A DNA stretch of 64,000 bases from Dokdonia donghaensis DSW-1 (lineage in GTDB: Bacteria; Bacteroidota; Bacteroidia; Flavobacteriales; Flavobacteriaceae): the NCBI RefSeq assembly GCF_001653755.1, contig NZ_CP015125.1:1869501-1933500 (forward strand), written 5' to 3'. Positions 1 to 8,165 of the stretch are shown here, in pieces. A model generated the notes under the pieces. That model did no database searches. It saw nothing but the letters and a program-made list of their open reading frames with translations, and was not told where the DNA came from. Position 1 is the first letter of the stretch, and each line of letters opens with the position of its first letter. The translations under genes and the position numbers were made by a program.

Positions 1-177
1 GGTTGCATTTTTTGTATATTCATATCAGAAAACGGTTCAAGCGGTGACTTAAAAACCTAATGCTTTAACAATCTTGAGAAAGTGATGGTAGTTGAAACCC
101 CGTTTATAGCTGAAAATTAAAAGGATAATACCCTGTAAAGTACTGTGAATCTTAAAAAATAACCTATTTTCGCGAGA

Positions 178-1542
178 ATGTCTATGACCTTTAAAGATCT
201 CAATCTCGATAAATTTTTGTGGAACGCCCTAGATGATATGGGTTACACACAACCTACTCCTATACAGGTAGATGCACTTGCGCCTGTAATGTCTGGAAGT
301 GACGTGGTAGGAATTGCTCAAACCGGTACAGGTAAAACATTTGCATACCTCTTACCTATACTAAGAACATTACCATACTCAAGACAAGAAAACCCTCGTG
401 TACTTATTCTAGTCCCTACTAGAGAACTTGTACTACAAGTGGTAAGCGAACTTGAAAAGCTCACAAAATACATAGATGTGCGTATTGCGGGTGTTTATGG
501 TGGTTCTAATATCAATACCCAAAAGGCACTTATAGCCCAAGGGCAAGATATTGTAGTGGCAACACCAGGTAGACTGTATGATCTAGCCGTGAGTAGAGTA
601 TTGCAACTTAAATCTATCCAAAAGGTAGTGATAGATGAGGTAGATGTGATGCTGGATCTAGGTTTTAGACCGCAGCTTATGAACATTTTTGACATACTCC
701 CAAAAAGGAGACAGCACATTATGTTTAGCGCCACGATGACCGAGGATGTAGATGCTCTTATTAAAGATTATTTCAATAAACCTCAGTTCATAAAAGTGGC
801 TCGTAGTGGGACACCACTAGAGAATATCAAACAGATAGGTTATAAAATACCTAACTTCTATACAAAGGTAAACTTCTTACTGGAGGAGCTCGCTTCCGCG
901 AAAGCGTACCCAAAAACACTACTCTTTGTAAGGGACAAGCGTATGGCAGATAGACTGTACCTTAAGCTTGAAGAAGCTTTTCCGGGACAAGTAGATCTCA
1001 TACACTCTAACAAGACGCAAAATTACCGTATCAACAGTATAAATGCCTTTTCTGAAGGTAAAGTACGTATGATGGTAGCTACAGATGTGATGGCGCGTGG
1101 TCTTGATATAGATGATATCACACACGTTATAAATGTAAACACTCCTCGTTTTCCTGAAAACTATTTACATAGAATAGGGCGTACGGGTAGAGCACAAAAA
1201 GAAGGTACTTCTATAGTATTAAGCACTCCAGCCGAAGATGCTTTTCTAGAAGAGATAGAAGCGCTTATGGGTGTAAAAGTACCTATAGAGACGCTGCCAG
1301 AAGATGTTCAAATCTCTAAAGAACTCACACCAGAAGAGCGACCAGAAGCCAAAGAAATTTTTAATCCTCATAAATGGAATAAAAATGATGAGGATGCTCC
1401 GGGACCAGCTTTTCACGAGAAGAGTGAGAAAAACTCTAAGGTAAATCTAGGAGGTTCTTACAGAAGAGAAATTGCAAAAAAATACAAGAAGCCTAAGACT
1501 AGAGGCGATAAAAACTATAATAAAAGAAATAAACGAAAGTAA
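178..1542 (+). CDS. DEAD-box-type ATP-dependent RNA helicase (DEVD variant)
   Basis: Predicted cytoplasmic RNA helicase that uses ATP to remodel RNA duplexes, probably in ribosome assembly or mRNA turnover. The protein has 454 residues. Seen directly: Q motif (PTPIQ, about 26-30), motif I AQTGTGKT (47-54), PTREL, TPGR, SAT in motif III, and HRIGRTGR in motif VI. Motif II reads DEVD (153-156) instead of DEAD. The C-terminus is a Lys/Arg/Asn-rich tail typical of RNA-anchoring extensions. Start at 178 (MSMTF); the Met two codons later is equally possible. A degenerate copy of the window-wide palindrome lies at 891-906, in the linker between the two RecA lobes, where it encodes ASAKA. The next gene starts 3 bp after the stop, so the two are probably cotranscribed. 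The second helicase, at 6819, is a paralogue. Confidence 0.95.
   Translation: MSMTFKDLNLDKFLWNALDDMGYTQPTPIQVDALAPVMSGSDVVGIAQTGTGKTFAYLLPILRTLPYSRQENPRVLILVPTRELVLQVVSELEKLTKYIDVRIAGVYGGSNINTQKALIAQGQDIVVATPGRLYDLAVSRVLQLKSIQKVVIDEVDVMLDLGFRPQLMNIFDILPKRRQHIMFSATMTEDVDALIKDYFNKPQFIKVARSGTPLENIKQIGYKIPNFYTKVNFLLEELASAKAYPKTLLFVRDKRMADRLYLKLEEAFPGQVDLIHSNKTQNYRINSINAFSEGKVRMMVATDVMARGLDIDDITHVINVNTPRFPENYLHRIGRTGRAQKEGTSIVLSTPAEDAFLEEIEALMGVKVPIETLPEDVQISKELTPEERPEAKEIFNPHKWNKNDEDAPGPAFHEKSEKNSKVNLGGSYRREIAKKYKKPKTRGDKNYNKRNKRK
891..906. repeat. degenerate copy of the GCTTTCGCGAAAGC palindrome
   Basis: cgcttccgcgaaagcg has one mismatch to the palindrome. It lies inside the helicase gene and is read gct-tcc-gcg-aaa-gcg, giving ASAKA. 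Confidence 0.6.
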
Positions 1543-1545
1543 ACA

Positions 1546-2343
1546 ATGAAGCGACTACTGCAGATGTTAGGGATCTGTCTAGCCGTACTACTATTACATT
1601 CTTGTTTTGACAAGAGTAAGTATGCCCCCGAGCCTTACCTAAGGCCGCTAGAGATAATAAAACTATCTGATCAAGACTATATGCACGTCTCATATCTTAA
1701 GGACGGTAAAGATGGTTACATACCTTGTAATGGTTATATACGTAAGGAGGGTGATGAGGTTTTTGTATTTGAGACACCCCTAGATGATTCAACATCTGTA
1801 CAACTTATTGACTTTATACAAAATGATCTTAATGCGACCATAAAGGCCGTTATGGTGAGTCACGCTCATATAGATGGCGCAGGTGGTGTAAAAGCATTTA
1901 ATGAAGCAGGCATACCTACATATGGCTCGTCAAAAACAGCAGCATTACTTGCTAGAGATACAATCACCTTAAGTAATACTTTTCAGCGTAAAGATAGTTT
2001 GATGCTAGGGAAGACCCTCGTAAAGATGGATTACTTAGGTCCTGCACATACAGATGATAATGCGATAGCCTATCTAGAAGGACCAGAGGTATTACTAGGC
2101 GGGTGTATGATAAAATCTCTAGAAGCAGGAAAAGGCAATCTAGCAGATGCAAACCTAAAGGAATGGGCAAAGACCGTAGCCACAGCAAAGTATCTGTATC
2201 CAGATGTAAAGCAAGTGATACCTGGTCACGGGAGACGTGGAGACACCACACTGCTTACCTATACCATAAAAATGTTTCAGGTAGAAAAGCCCATAATTAA
2301 AGAATTAACAAACACCAATGAGCAGGAAACTGTTCAATTATAA
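1546..2343 (+). CDS. subclass B1 metallo-beta-lactamase, lipoprotein
   Basis: Predicted periplasmic, membrane-anchored di-zinc hydrolase of 265 residues. A signal peptide ends in a lipobox (LLLHSC, Cys20). All six B1 zinc ligands are visible: HAHID (His106, His108, Asp110), GPAHTDDN (His168), GGCMIKS (Cys187) and PGHG (His228). Lys190 is spaced from Cys187 like the substrate-binding Lys224 of B1 enzymes, and GNLADAN matches the conserved GNLGDA segment. The N-terminal core (NGYIRKEGDEVFVFETP) also fits the B1 fold. In the family, such enzymes hydrolyse beta-lactams, including carbapenems. Activity here is inferred, and a housekeeping or immunity role is possible. The gene starts 3 bp after the helicase stop and is followed by a CDGSH protein, with no mobile-element signs, so it looks like a resident chromosomal gene. 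Confidence 0.88.
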   Translation: MKRLLQMLGICLAVLLLHSCFDKSKYAPEPYLRPLEIIKLSDQDYMHVSYLKDGKDGYIPCNGYIRKEGDEVFVFETPLDDSTSVQLIDFIQNDLNATIKAVMVSHAHIDGAGGVKAFNEAGIPTYGSSKTAALLARDTITLSNTFQRKDSLMLGKTLVKMDYLGPAHTDDNAIAYLEGPEVLLGGCMIKSLEAGKGNLADANLKEWAKTVATAKYLYPDVKQVIPGHGRRGDTTLLTYTIKMFQVEKPIIKELTNTNEQETVQL

Positions 2344-2353
2344 CTAATATATA

Positions 2354-2608
2354 ATGGAGAATAATAAAAAAGTAGCAGGTCTAGCACCTATAGCCGTAGA
2401 GCTTGAAGAAGGAAAAAAATACTCTTGGTGCACTTGTGGACACTCTGCAAAACAACCATTTTGTGATGGCGGACATAAAGCGGCAGAGAGTACCCCTAGT
2501 TTACGTTTTGAGGCAGTAAAAACAGGTACTGCCTATTTATGTAATTGTAAGATGACTAAAAATCCTCCTTATTGTGACGGGAGTCACAAAACCTGCGAGA
2601 TAGGTTAA
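2354..2608 (+). CDS. CDGSH-type iron-sulfur protein, tandem domain
   Basis: Small (84 residues) predicted 2Fe-2S protein with two CDGSH-type cluster motifs. The first is CTCG...PFCDGGH (about residues 28-43), the second CNC...PPYCDGSH (about 64-80). Each supplies three Cys and one His ligand in the family pattern C-x-C-x(n)-C-x3-H. It has no signal peptide, so it should be cytoplasmic. Bacterial double-CDGSH proteins resemble mitoNEET/Miner2 and are thought to act in Fe-S or redox homeostasis; the substrate is unknown. It begins 10 bp after the beta-lactamase stop and ends just before a bidirectional terminator, so it is the last gene of the helicase transcript. Confidence 0.92.
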   Translation: MENNKKVAGLAPIAVELEEGKKYSWCTCGHSAKQPFCDGGHKAAESTPSLRFEAVKTGTAYLCNCKMTKNPPYCDGSHKTCEIG

Positions 2609-2628
2609 AACGGTCATTTATAGATATA

Positions 2629-2662
2629 AAAAATCCCCTTGATATACTTCAAGGGGATTTTT
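2629..2662. terminator. bidirectional rho-independent terminator
   Basis: Perfect hairpin aaatccccttga / tcaaggggattt with a short AT loop, flanked by A-tracts on the left and T-tracts on the right. It separates the converging CDGSH and CCA-enzyme genes. Confidence 0.9.
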
Positions 2663-2680
2663 GTTTTATAAGCTATAATC

Positions 2681-4093
2681 TTATGCAGTAAGCCCCATAG
2701 TCTTTGCTTTATCCATCATAAAGGCAACGGCAGCTTCTTTTTCGTTAGGTATCTCTCCTTCTAGTATAGCTTCCTTAATGGCTTCTTTGAGCGTTCCTAT
2801 CTCACGACAAGGTTTAAGATTAAAGGTTTCCATAATTTCTTCACCAGATACTGGTGGCTGGAAGTTACGTATGTGATCGCGCTCCTCAACCTCTTTCATC
2901 TTCTCACGCACAACCTTAAAGTTGTTATGGTAGCGTCTAAAGCGTTTTGGGTTTTTTGTAGTAATATCTGCCTCACAAAGCGTCATAAGATCTTCTATAT
3001 AATCTCCTGCATCAAAAATGAGTCTGCGCACAGCACTATCTGTCACGTGATCTTCAGAGATGACAATAGGGCGTGAGCTCATCAATACCATCTTTTGTAC
3101 AAACTTCATCTTGTCATTAAGAGGCATTTTAAGGCGCTTAAATAGTTTGTAAACCATCTTTGATCCTACAAACTCGTGCCCGTGAAAGGTCCACCCCACT
3201 TTTTTAGAAAACTTCTTAGTAGGTGCTTTCCCTATATCGTGTAAAAGCGCTGCCCATCTCAACCATAAATTATCTGTATGGCGAGAGATATTATCTACCA
3301 CCTCAAGGGTGTGGTAAAAATTGTCCTTATGTTTTTGACCCTCTATCTCATCTATACCCTTAAGAGCAACAAGCTCTGGTAAGATATAAGGAAGTAAGCC
3401 TGTTTTTTCTAATAATAAGAATCCTTTAGAAGGCACTGGGCTCAACATTATCTTGTTAAGCTCGTCTACAATACGTTCATTAGTAATAATCTTAATACGC
3501 GCTGCATTACGTGTGATAGACTCCATAGACTTGCGTTCTATCATAAAATCAAGCTGTGTGGCAAATCTTATGGCACGCATCATACGCAAAGGGTCATCAC
3601 TATAGGTAATATCTGGATCAAGTGGAGTGCGTATTATTTTACGATCCAAATCACTAATCCCTCCAAAGGGATCAATGAGATCTCCATACCCCTCATCATT
3701 AAGACGTATGGCTAGCGCATTTATGGTAAAGTCTCTACGGTTTTGATCATCTGCTAGCGTGCCGTCTTCTACTACTGGGTTGCGGCTATCTTTTGAGTAA
3801 GACTCTTTGCGAGCTCCTACAAACTCTACATCTATCTGGTTAGAACGTAGCATTGCGGTCCCGTAGGTTTTAAAAACTTGAACTTTAGGTTTGTTAGGTA
3901 ATAGTTCAGAGACTTTGCGAGCTAGCTTTATACCGCTTCCTACTGCTACAACGTCTATATCTTTTACCTCACCACGTTTAAGGATGTAGTCACGCACAAA
4001 CCCTCCTATGACGTATGTCTCGAGTTGTAAATCATCTGCAGCGCGTGAGATGGTATTAAAAATAGGATTGTTTAAAGCGTTTTTAAGATTCAT
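2681..4093 (-). CDS. cca: CCA tRNA nucleotidyltransferase with HD domain
   Basis: Adds or repairs the 3'-terminal CCA of tRNAs, using CTP and ATP. The protein has 470 residues. The class II nucleotidyltransferase head is seen as GGFVRDYIL (about 30-38) followed by the metal-binding DID (45-47). A neck region rich in RMMRAIRFA follows. The C-terminal half carries an HD phosphohydrolase domain with LLHDIGK, the typical layout in Bacteroidetes and Cyanobacteria. The length matches the family. The gene has its own -7 box (TACCTTTG on the minus strand, 4114-4121) about 20 bp upstream of the start codon, so the leader is very short. Confidence 0.96.
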   Translation of the reverse strand: MNLKNALNNPIFNTISRAADDLQLETYVIGGFVRDYILKRGEVKDIDVVAVGSGIKLARKVSELLPNKPKVQVFKTYGTAMLRSNQIDVEFVGARKESYSKDSRNPVVEDGTLADDQNRRDFTINALAIRLNDEGYGDLIDPFGGISDLDRKIIRTPLDPDITYSDDPLRMMRAIRFATQLDFMIERKSMESITRNAARIKIITNERIVDELNKIMLSPVPSKGFLLLEKTGLLPYILPELVALKGIDEIEGQKHKDNFYHTLEVVDNISRHTDNLWLRWAALLHDIGKAPTKKFSKKVGWTFHGHEFVGSKMVYKLFKRLKMPLNDKMKFVQKMVLMSSRPIVISEDHVTDSAVRRLIFDAGDYIEDLMTLCEADITTKNPKRFRRYHNNFKVVREKMKEVEERDHIRNFQPPVSGEEIMETFNLKPCREIGTLKEAIKEAILEGEIPNEKEAAVAFMMDKAKTMGLTA

Positions 4094-4113
4094 TAGGTAT
4101 GTAAAATATAAGG

Positions 4114-4121
4114 CAAAGGTA
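4114..4121 (-). promoter_or_regulatory. -7 promoter box for cca (TACCTTTG)
   Basis: Perfect match on the minus strand to the Bacteroidetes sigma-A -7 consensus TAnnTTTG, about 20 bp upstream of the cca start codon. No clear -33 TTG was seen at the usual distance. Confidence 0.6.
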
Positions 4122-4198
4122 CGGCTTCATTCCCTCTTTGTAAAAGTAGAATGAGCTGTAAAAAGGGTTGCCTATGTAGTATGTTTATGTGGGGGTAA

Positions 4199-4220
4199 TT
4201 ACGCTTTCGCGAAAGCGTAA
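4199..4220. repeat. GCTTTCGCGAAAGC palindrome, 22-bp copy
   Basis: Perfect 22-bp palindrome: the core plus tta/taa-type flanks. It lies between the start region of cca and the stop of tsaC, 4 bp beyond the tsaC stop codon. Confidence 0.97.
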
Positions 4221-4224
4221 AAAA

Positions 4225-4785
4225 CTACTTTCTAATAATAGTTACTTTACCGTCTTCTGTAAGTTTTATAATAGCACTTGGTTTGCTAGATTTACGACTA
4301 CGATCTATGTTTACTACATAATCTACACCATCTATAATCTCTTGTGAGATCTCGCTAAAGCTTTGTGGTGTAGGTTGTCCAGTAATATTTGCGCTGGTTG
4401 AAACGATAGGTTTTTTAAATTTTTTAAGAAGAAAATTACAAAACTGATTGCGACACACTCTAAAGGCTGTACTGTTATCTGGTGCAATAACATTAGTCGC
4501 TACACGTATAGGATCGTCGTAGATAATGGTAGTAGGCTTTGCAGCATATTTAAGAATATCATAAGCTACCTCAGGTATATTTTCTACATACTGGTTGAGC
4601 ATTTTGAAGTCACTTACTAAGCAGATTAAAGATTTACTTTCTGCTCGTTTTTTTAGTGCATATACTTTATCTACGGCGTCTGGATTAGTCGCATCACAAC
4701 CTATACCCCATACGGTATCTGTAGGGTAGAGGATGAGACCCCCGCGTTTAAGTACTGCTAGTGCTGCGTCGTGTTCTTCTTTCAT
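4225..4785 (-). CDS. tsaC: L-threonylcarbamoyladenylate synthase (Sua5/YrdC family)
   Basis: Makes threonylcarbamoyl-AMP from threonine, bicarbonate and ATP, the first step of t6A modification at position 37 of ANN-decoding tRNAs; cytoplasmic. The 186 residues cover one YrdC domain: LILYPTDTVWGIGCDA near residue 20, the KRAESKSL segment, and STSANITGQPTP, which is the family's STSAN motif. There is no C-terminal Sua5 extension, so it is the short TsaC form. The start lies 5 bp after the stop of the glycosyltransferase, so the two genes probably form an operon. Confidence 0.95.
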   Translation of the reverse strand: MKEEHDAALAVLKRGGLILYPTDTVWGIGCDATNPDAVDKVYALKKRAESKSLICLVSDFKMLNQYVENIPEVAYDILKYAAKPTTIIYDDPIRVATNVIAPDNSTAFRVCRNQFCNFLLKKFKKPIVSTSANITGQPTPQSFSEISQEIIDGVDYVVNIDRSRKSSKPSAIIKLTEDGKVTIIRK

Positions 4786-4790
4786 TTAGT

Positions 4791-5873
4791 TTATTTATTG
4801 AGTACCTCTCGGTATACGTTTATATATTGTTTAGCCGCCACATCCCAGCAAAACTTTTTTGAGTGTGTTATACTCTTCTTTTGAAAAGCGCTTTTATTGT
4901 GAGCTACCTCTGCAAGACCTGATGTTACTATTTCTGCCATATATTTAGCATCATAGTGATCCCAGTAAAAAGCGACATCACCGCCTACCTCTGGTAAGGA
5001 AGTGTTGTTAGATATGAAAGCAGGTTTGCCAAAACGCATAGCTTCTATTGCTGGTATACCAAAACCTTCTCTTAACGTAGGAAACATAAAGGCTTCACAA
5101 TTTTTATAGTAATAAAATTTATCTAAGTCAGAAATGCGTCCGGTGAGGTGAACACGTTTTTCTAAGCCCAAATCTTTTATTGTTGTCTTTAACTTTTTTT
5201 GGGCATAATCTGAGGCCATTTTTCCCGAAATCACGAGATCAAAATCCCTTAGATTTTTGAGCATTTCAACAAGCACGTGCTGATTTTTACGCTCACATAC
5301 GTCACCTATAGTAAATAAGAATGGCCTAGCAGGTGTTATCTTTGGACTGTATGTGTCCGAGATTTCAACCTCATTTATAGTATTTCCATTATAAATAATA
5401 TACTCTGGAACTTCTGGTACTTTGAAATATTGATGTGTTGATTGTTTTGCAAAAGTAGATATGTACGTTATAGCCGTTGCTCTATCTAGTTTTTCTTGAA
5501 AACGTTTGTTTCTCTTATGGTTAATATCAGATGAAATTTCATCTATGAAGTTTACATCGTGTACTGTTAGTACGTAAGGTAAATTGCGTAGGGGCTCAAT
5601 TTTAGTATTCTGATTGAGTGAGTGCCATACATCAAAACGTTTCCGTATTCCAATACTTTTATTTCTGGTAAAGTTGTAATATTTTTTTATTGCTACATTT
5701 TCACCAAAATGCTCACTCCATTTATTCTTATCCCTAGCGTGTATTACAAATTGAAAATTATTTGAATTTTGACGTATGAGTGCGTCTATAAGATGCTTGT
5801 TAAATTGCCCAAACCCTGAAAATTCATTTTTTAGGTTATGGCTTTCTAAAAAGATTGAGGACTGATTTGACAT
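4791..5873 (-). CDS. GT4-type glycosyltransferase
   Basis: Predicted retaining GT-B glycosyltransferase (family 4 type) acting in the cytoplasm on an envelope glycan or glycolipid. The C-terminal nucleotide-sugar-binding half is clear: FTIGDVCERKNQHVLVEML, then MFPTLREGFGIPAIEAM with the EGFGIPAIE signature, and SNNTSLPEVGGD. An open frame extends to 6047, but that would overlap the divergent kinase gene. I prefer the Met at 5873 because a perfect TATCTTTG -7 box sits 5 bp upstream of it and the first beta strand (SSIFLES) follows directly. The Met at 5909 is the alternative. The gene is upstream of tsaC and divergent from a WaaP-like kinase, so the pair may serve the same lipopolysaccharide or glycan. 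Confidence 0.88.
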   Translation of the reverse strand: MSNQSSIFLESHNLKNEFSGFGQFNKHLIDALIRQNSNNFQFVIHARDKNKWSEHFGENVAIKKYYNFTRNKSIGIRKRFDVWHSLNQNTKIEPLRNLPYVLTVHDVNFIDEISSDINHKRNKRFQEKLDRATAITYISTFAKQSTHQYFKVPEVPEYIIYNGNTINEVEISDTYSPKITPARPFLFTIGDVCERKNQHVLVEMLKNLRDFDLVISGKMASDYAQKKLKTTIKDLGLEKRVHLTGRISDLDKFYYYKNCEAFMFPTLREGFGIPAIEAMRFGKPAFISNNTSLPEVGGDVAFYWDHYDAKYMAEIVTSGLAEVAHNKSAFQKKSITHSKKFCWDVAAKQYINVYREVLNK

Positions 5874-5878
5874 AGCCG

Positions 5879-5886
5879 CAAAGATA
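5879..5886 (-). promoter_or_regulatory. -7 box TATCTTTG for the glycosyltransferase
   Basis: Perfect TAnnTTTG on the minus strand, ending 5 bp before the ATG at 5873. If used, it would give a leaderless or nearly leaderless mRNA. This supports 5873 over 5909 as the start. Confidence 0.5.
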
Positions 5887-5920
5887 GCAATACTAATGCT
5901 AGGTTTCATAGTTTGCAAAT

Positions 5921-6694
5921 ATGTACTTTTACCTCGTGAAACACACTTTTTCTGAGACATATATAGGCGAGCAAGAGGAGATTTGCGCAATGATTGCAAA
6001 TTTTGATACACAAGGAAAATCCTTTGATGAGCGTGATCGTAACTCACTTAAACTATTTAACATAGGTGATGAGACGATTAATGTAAAGTCATTTAAAGTT
6101 CCTCACCTTATAAATAAAATTGCTTATAAATTTTTTAGAAGTTCAAAGGCCGAACGCTCATTTACTTACGCACATAAATTACTTGAGAACGGTATCTTAA
6201 CTCCTACGCCCATTGCTTATTTTGAAGAAGAAACTATACTCTTTGGCCATAGTTATTATGTAAGTAAGCATCTTAAGTATGACCTTACGTATAGAGAGCT
6301 CACAACCGAAGGTATTTACAAGGGTAATAAAAAGATACTGGCGGCCTTTGCAAAGTTCACGTATACACTTCACAATAAAGGCATACATTTTCTAGATCAT
6401 TCTCCTGGTAATACGCTTATAGTTATCAAGGATGATGGCTATGATTTTTACCTCGTAGATCTCAATCGTATGAATTTTGGATCTATGGATTTTGAAACTC
6501 GTATGGCAAATTTTGAACGCCTTTCGTTTAATGAGAGTGATATTGCTATTATGGCAAAAGCTTATGCGAAAGAAAGTGGAGAAGATCAAGAAAAAGTTTA
6601 CAAAGCTATATGCAATGCAACTCAGTCTTTTCAAGAGAAATTTCATAAAAAGCAACAGCTAAAAAAGAAGCTAAAATTTTGGAAGAAAGCATAA
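5921..6694 (+). CDS. lipopolysaccharide kinase (Kdo/WaaP)-like protein
   Basis: Predicted small-molecule kinase of the Kdo/WaaP superfamily, 257 residues, acting at the inner face of the membrane. Seen directly: an N-lobe with NVKSFKVPHLINKIAYKFF, whose Lys is the likely ATP-binding residue; the catalytic loop GIHFLDHSPGNTLI (Asp and Asn of the HxD...N pattern); and LVDLNRMNF in place of the DFG-like motif. A very basic tail (KKQQLKKKLKFWKK) may bind membrane or RNA. The start at 5921 gives an N-terminus of family length. It lies only 47 bp from the divergent glycosyltransferase start at 5873 (11 bp if 5909 is used). The likely substrate is a Kdo/heptose-like sugar of lipid A core, which is inference. 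Confidence 0.85.
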   Translation: MYFYLVKHTFSETYIGEQEEICAMIANFDTQGKSFDERDRNSLKLFNIGDETINVKSFKVPHLINKIAYKFFRSSKAERSFTYAHKLLENGILTPTPIAYFEEETILFGHSYYVSKHLKYDLTYRELTTEGIYKGNKKILAAFAKFTYTLHNKGIHFLDHSPGNTLIVIKDDGYDFYLVDLNRMNFGSMDFETRMANFERLSFNESDIAIMAKAYAKESGEDQEKVYKAICNATQSFQEKFHKKQQLKKKLKFWKKA

Positions 6695-6762
6695 AGTTGC
6701 GTCAATTGTGTGTGGATTAGTTCTTACTTGTGATATTAAGACAGCAAGTCGTTATTTAGTTC

Positions 6763-6770
6763 TACCTTCG
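6763..6770 (+). promoter_or_regulatory. probable -7 box (TACCTTCG) for the downstream helicase
   Basis: One mismatch to TAnnTTTG, 48 bp upstream of the helicase start codon, in a 124-bp intergenic stretch. Confidence 0.35.
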
Positions 6771-6818
6771 CAGTTATATAGAAGTGGCTGCATATAGGTC
6801 ATTTCAGAAAACCTATTT

Positions 6819-8096
6819 ATGTCATTTAAATCTTTGGGGCTATCTGACGCCCTGCTCAAAGCTGTGAGCGAAAAAGGCTATACAACGCCATCACCTATTC
6901 AACAAAAAGCAATTCCAAAAGTACTAGAAGGTAAAGATGTTCTTGCCAGTGCTCAAACAGGTACCGGTAAAACCGCAGGCTTTACATTACCTATGTTACA
7001 CAATCTTATCGCAAACCCGCGACAAGGAAGACGCAAAGTAAGAGCGCTTGTACTTACACCAACTAGAGAGCTAGCTGCTCAGATCTATGATAATGTGCGC
7101 GAGTATAGTAAGTATGTAGATATTAAATCTACAGTAATTTTTGGCGGAGTAAACCAAAATCCTCAAGTACGTACCATACGTCAAGGAGTAGATATACTTG
7201 TAGCAACACCTGGGAGACTACTTGACCTTGAGAATCAAGGCCTACTTAGTCTTTCTGATATTGAGTTTTTAGTGCTTGATGAAGCAGACCGTATGCTTGA
7301 TATGGGGTTCATACACGATATTAAAAAAGTATTACGATTAGTACCTGCAAAGAGACAAAACCTGCTTTTTAGCGCTACTTTTAATAAAGATATTAAGAAA
7401 CTTGCAAGTAGTATACTTACAAATCCGGTACTAGTAGAAGCAACACCAGAAAATACAACCGCCGAAAAAGTAGACCAGAAAACTTACAGAGTAGATAAGT
7501 CTCGTAAGACCGAAATGCTTATAAAATTTATTAATGAAGGTAACTGGGATCAGGTACTGGTATTTACAAGAACAAAGCACGGTGCAAACCGTCTTAGTCA
7601 AAAACTTGATAAAGCAGGAATAACATCTGCAGCTATACACGGTAATAAAACACAAAATGCGAGAGTAAAAGCACTCGCAGGTTTTAAAAGTGGTAAAATA
7701 AGAGTGCTTGTAGCAACAGATATTGCTGCACGTGGTCTTGATATCCCTTTATTACCTTATGTTATAAACTACGAGCTTCCTAATGTGCCAGAAGATTATG
7801 TACATAGAATAGGTCGTACAGGTAGAGCAGGAGCTAGCGGCCAGGCTATATCTTTAGTAGGGGTAGATGAGGTTGCTTATGTACGTGGTATTGAAAAACT
7901 ATTAGGAGAAAAACTTCATAGCGAGGTGCTAGAAGGTTTTCAACCTACAGATACATTAGAGCAACTTAAAAAGGAGGCAGCCGAAAATAAAGCGCGTCAC
8001 CAGCAAGGACGTCGTAATAGTCGTAATAGTAAACCATCTGGTGAAAAAAGGAATGATAAATCTAACAGTCGTTCTGGTAGATCTAGAAGAAGATAA
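6819..8096 (+). CDS. rhlE: DEAD-box RNA helicase, RhlE type
   Basis: ATP-dependent RNA helicase of 425 residues, cytoplasmic. All core motifs are canonical: Q motif (TPSPIQQKAIP), AQTGTGKTAGFTLP, PTRELAAQI, TPGRLLDL, DEAD (154-157), SATF, and HRIGRTGRAG. A basic low-complexity tail (RRNSRNSKPSGEKRNDKSNSR region) follows. The layout matches RhlE, which remodels ribosome precursors and mRNA decay complexes. It is a single-gene transcript ending in a strong terminator. Compared with the DEVD helicase at 178 it has the standard motif II and a shorter inter-lobe linker. Confidence 0.95.
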   Translation: MSFKSLGLSDALLKAVSEKGYTTPSPIQQKAIPKVLEGKDVLASAQTGTGKTAGFTLPMLHNLIANPRQGRRKVRALVLTPTRELAAQIYDNVREYSKYVDIKSTVIFGGVNQNPQVRTIRQGVDILVATPGRLLDLENQGLLSLSDIEFLVLDEADRMLDMGFIHDIKKVLRLVPAKRQNLLFSATFNKDIKKLASSILTNPVLVEATPENTTAEKVDQKTYRVDKSRKTEMLIKFINEGNWDQVLVFTRTKHGANRLSQKLDKAGITSAAIHGNKTQNARVKALAGFKSGKIRVLVATDIAARGLDIPLLPYVINYELPNVPEDYVHRIGRTGRAGASGQAISLVGVDEVAYVRGIEKLLGEKLHSEVLEGFQPTDTLEQLKKEAAENKARHQQGRRNSRNSKPSGEKRNDKSNSRSGRSRRR

Positions 8097-8120
8097 TTAA
8101 GTTTAAAACTTAGATTCAAT

Positions 8121-8152
8121 AGTCCCCTTAGTTTTCTAAGGGGATTTTTTTT
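8121..8152 (+). terminator. rho-independent terminator of rhlE
   Basis: Hairpin tcccctta / taagggga with a short loop, followed by a run of eight T. Confidence 0.9.
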
Positions 8153-8165
8153 AGTATTTCATAAA

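Noticed and set aside
1..60. Open frame of 19 codons ending in TAA at 58-60, possible tail of a gene starting before the window
   Set aside because: Too short to support; no recognisable motif, and the region up to 177 shows only AT-rich sequence.
121..176. tattttcgcgagaa resembles the palindrome
   Set aside because: Symmetry is only partial (tcgcga) and it lacks the CTT/AAG arms, so I do not count it.
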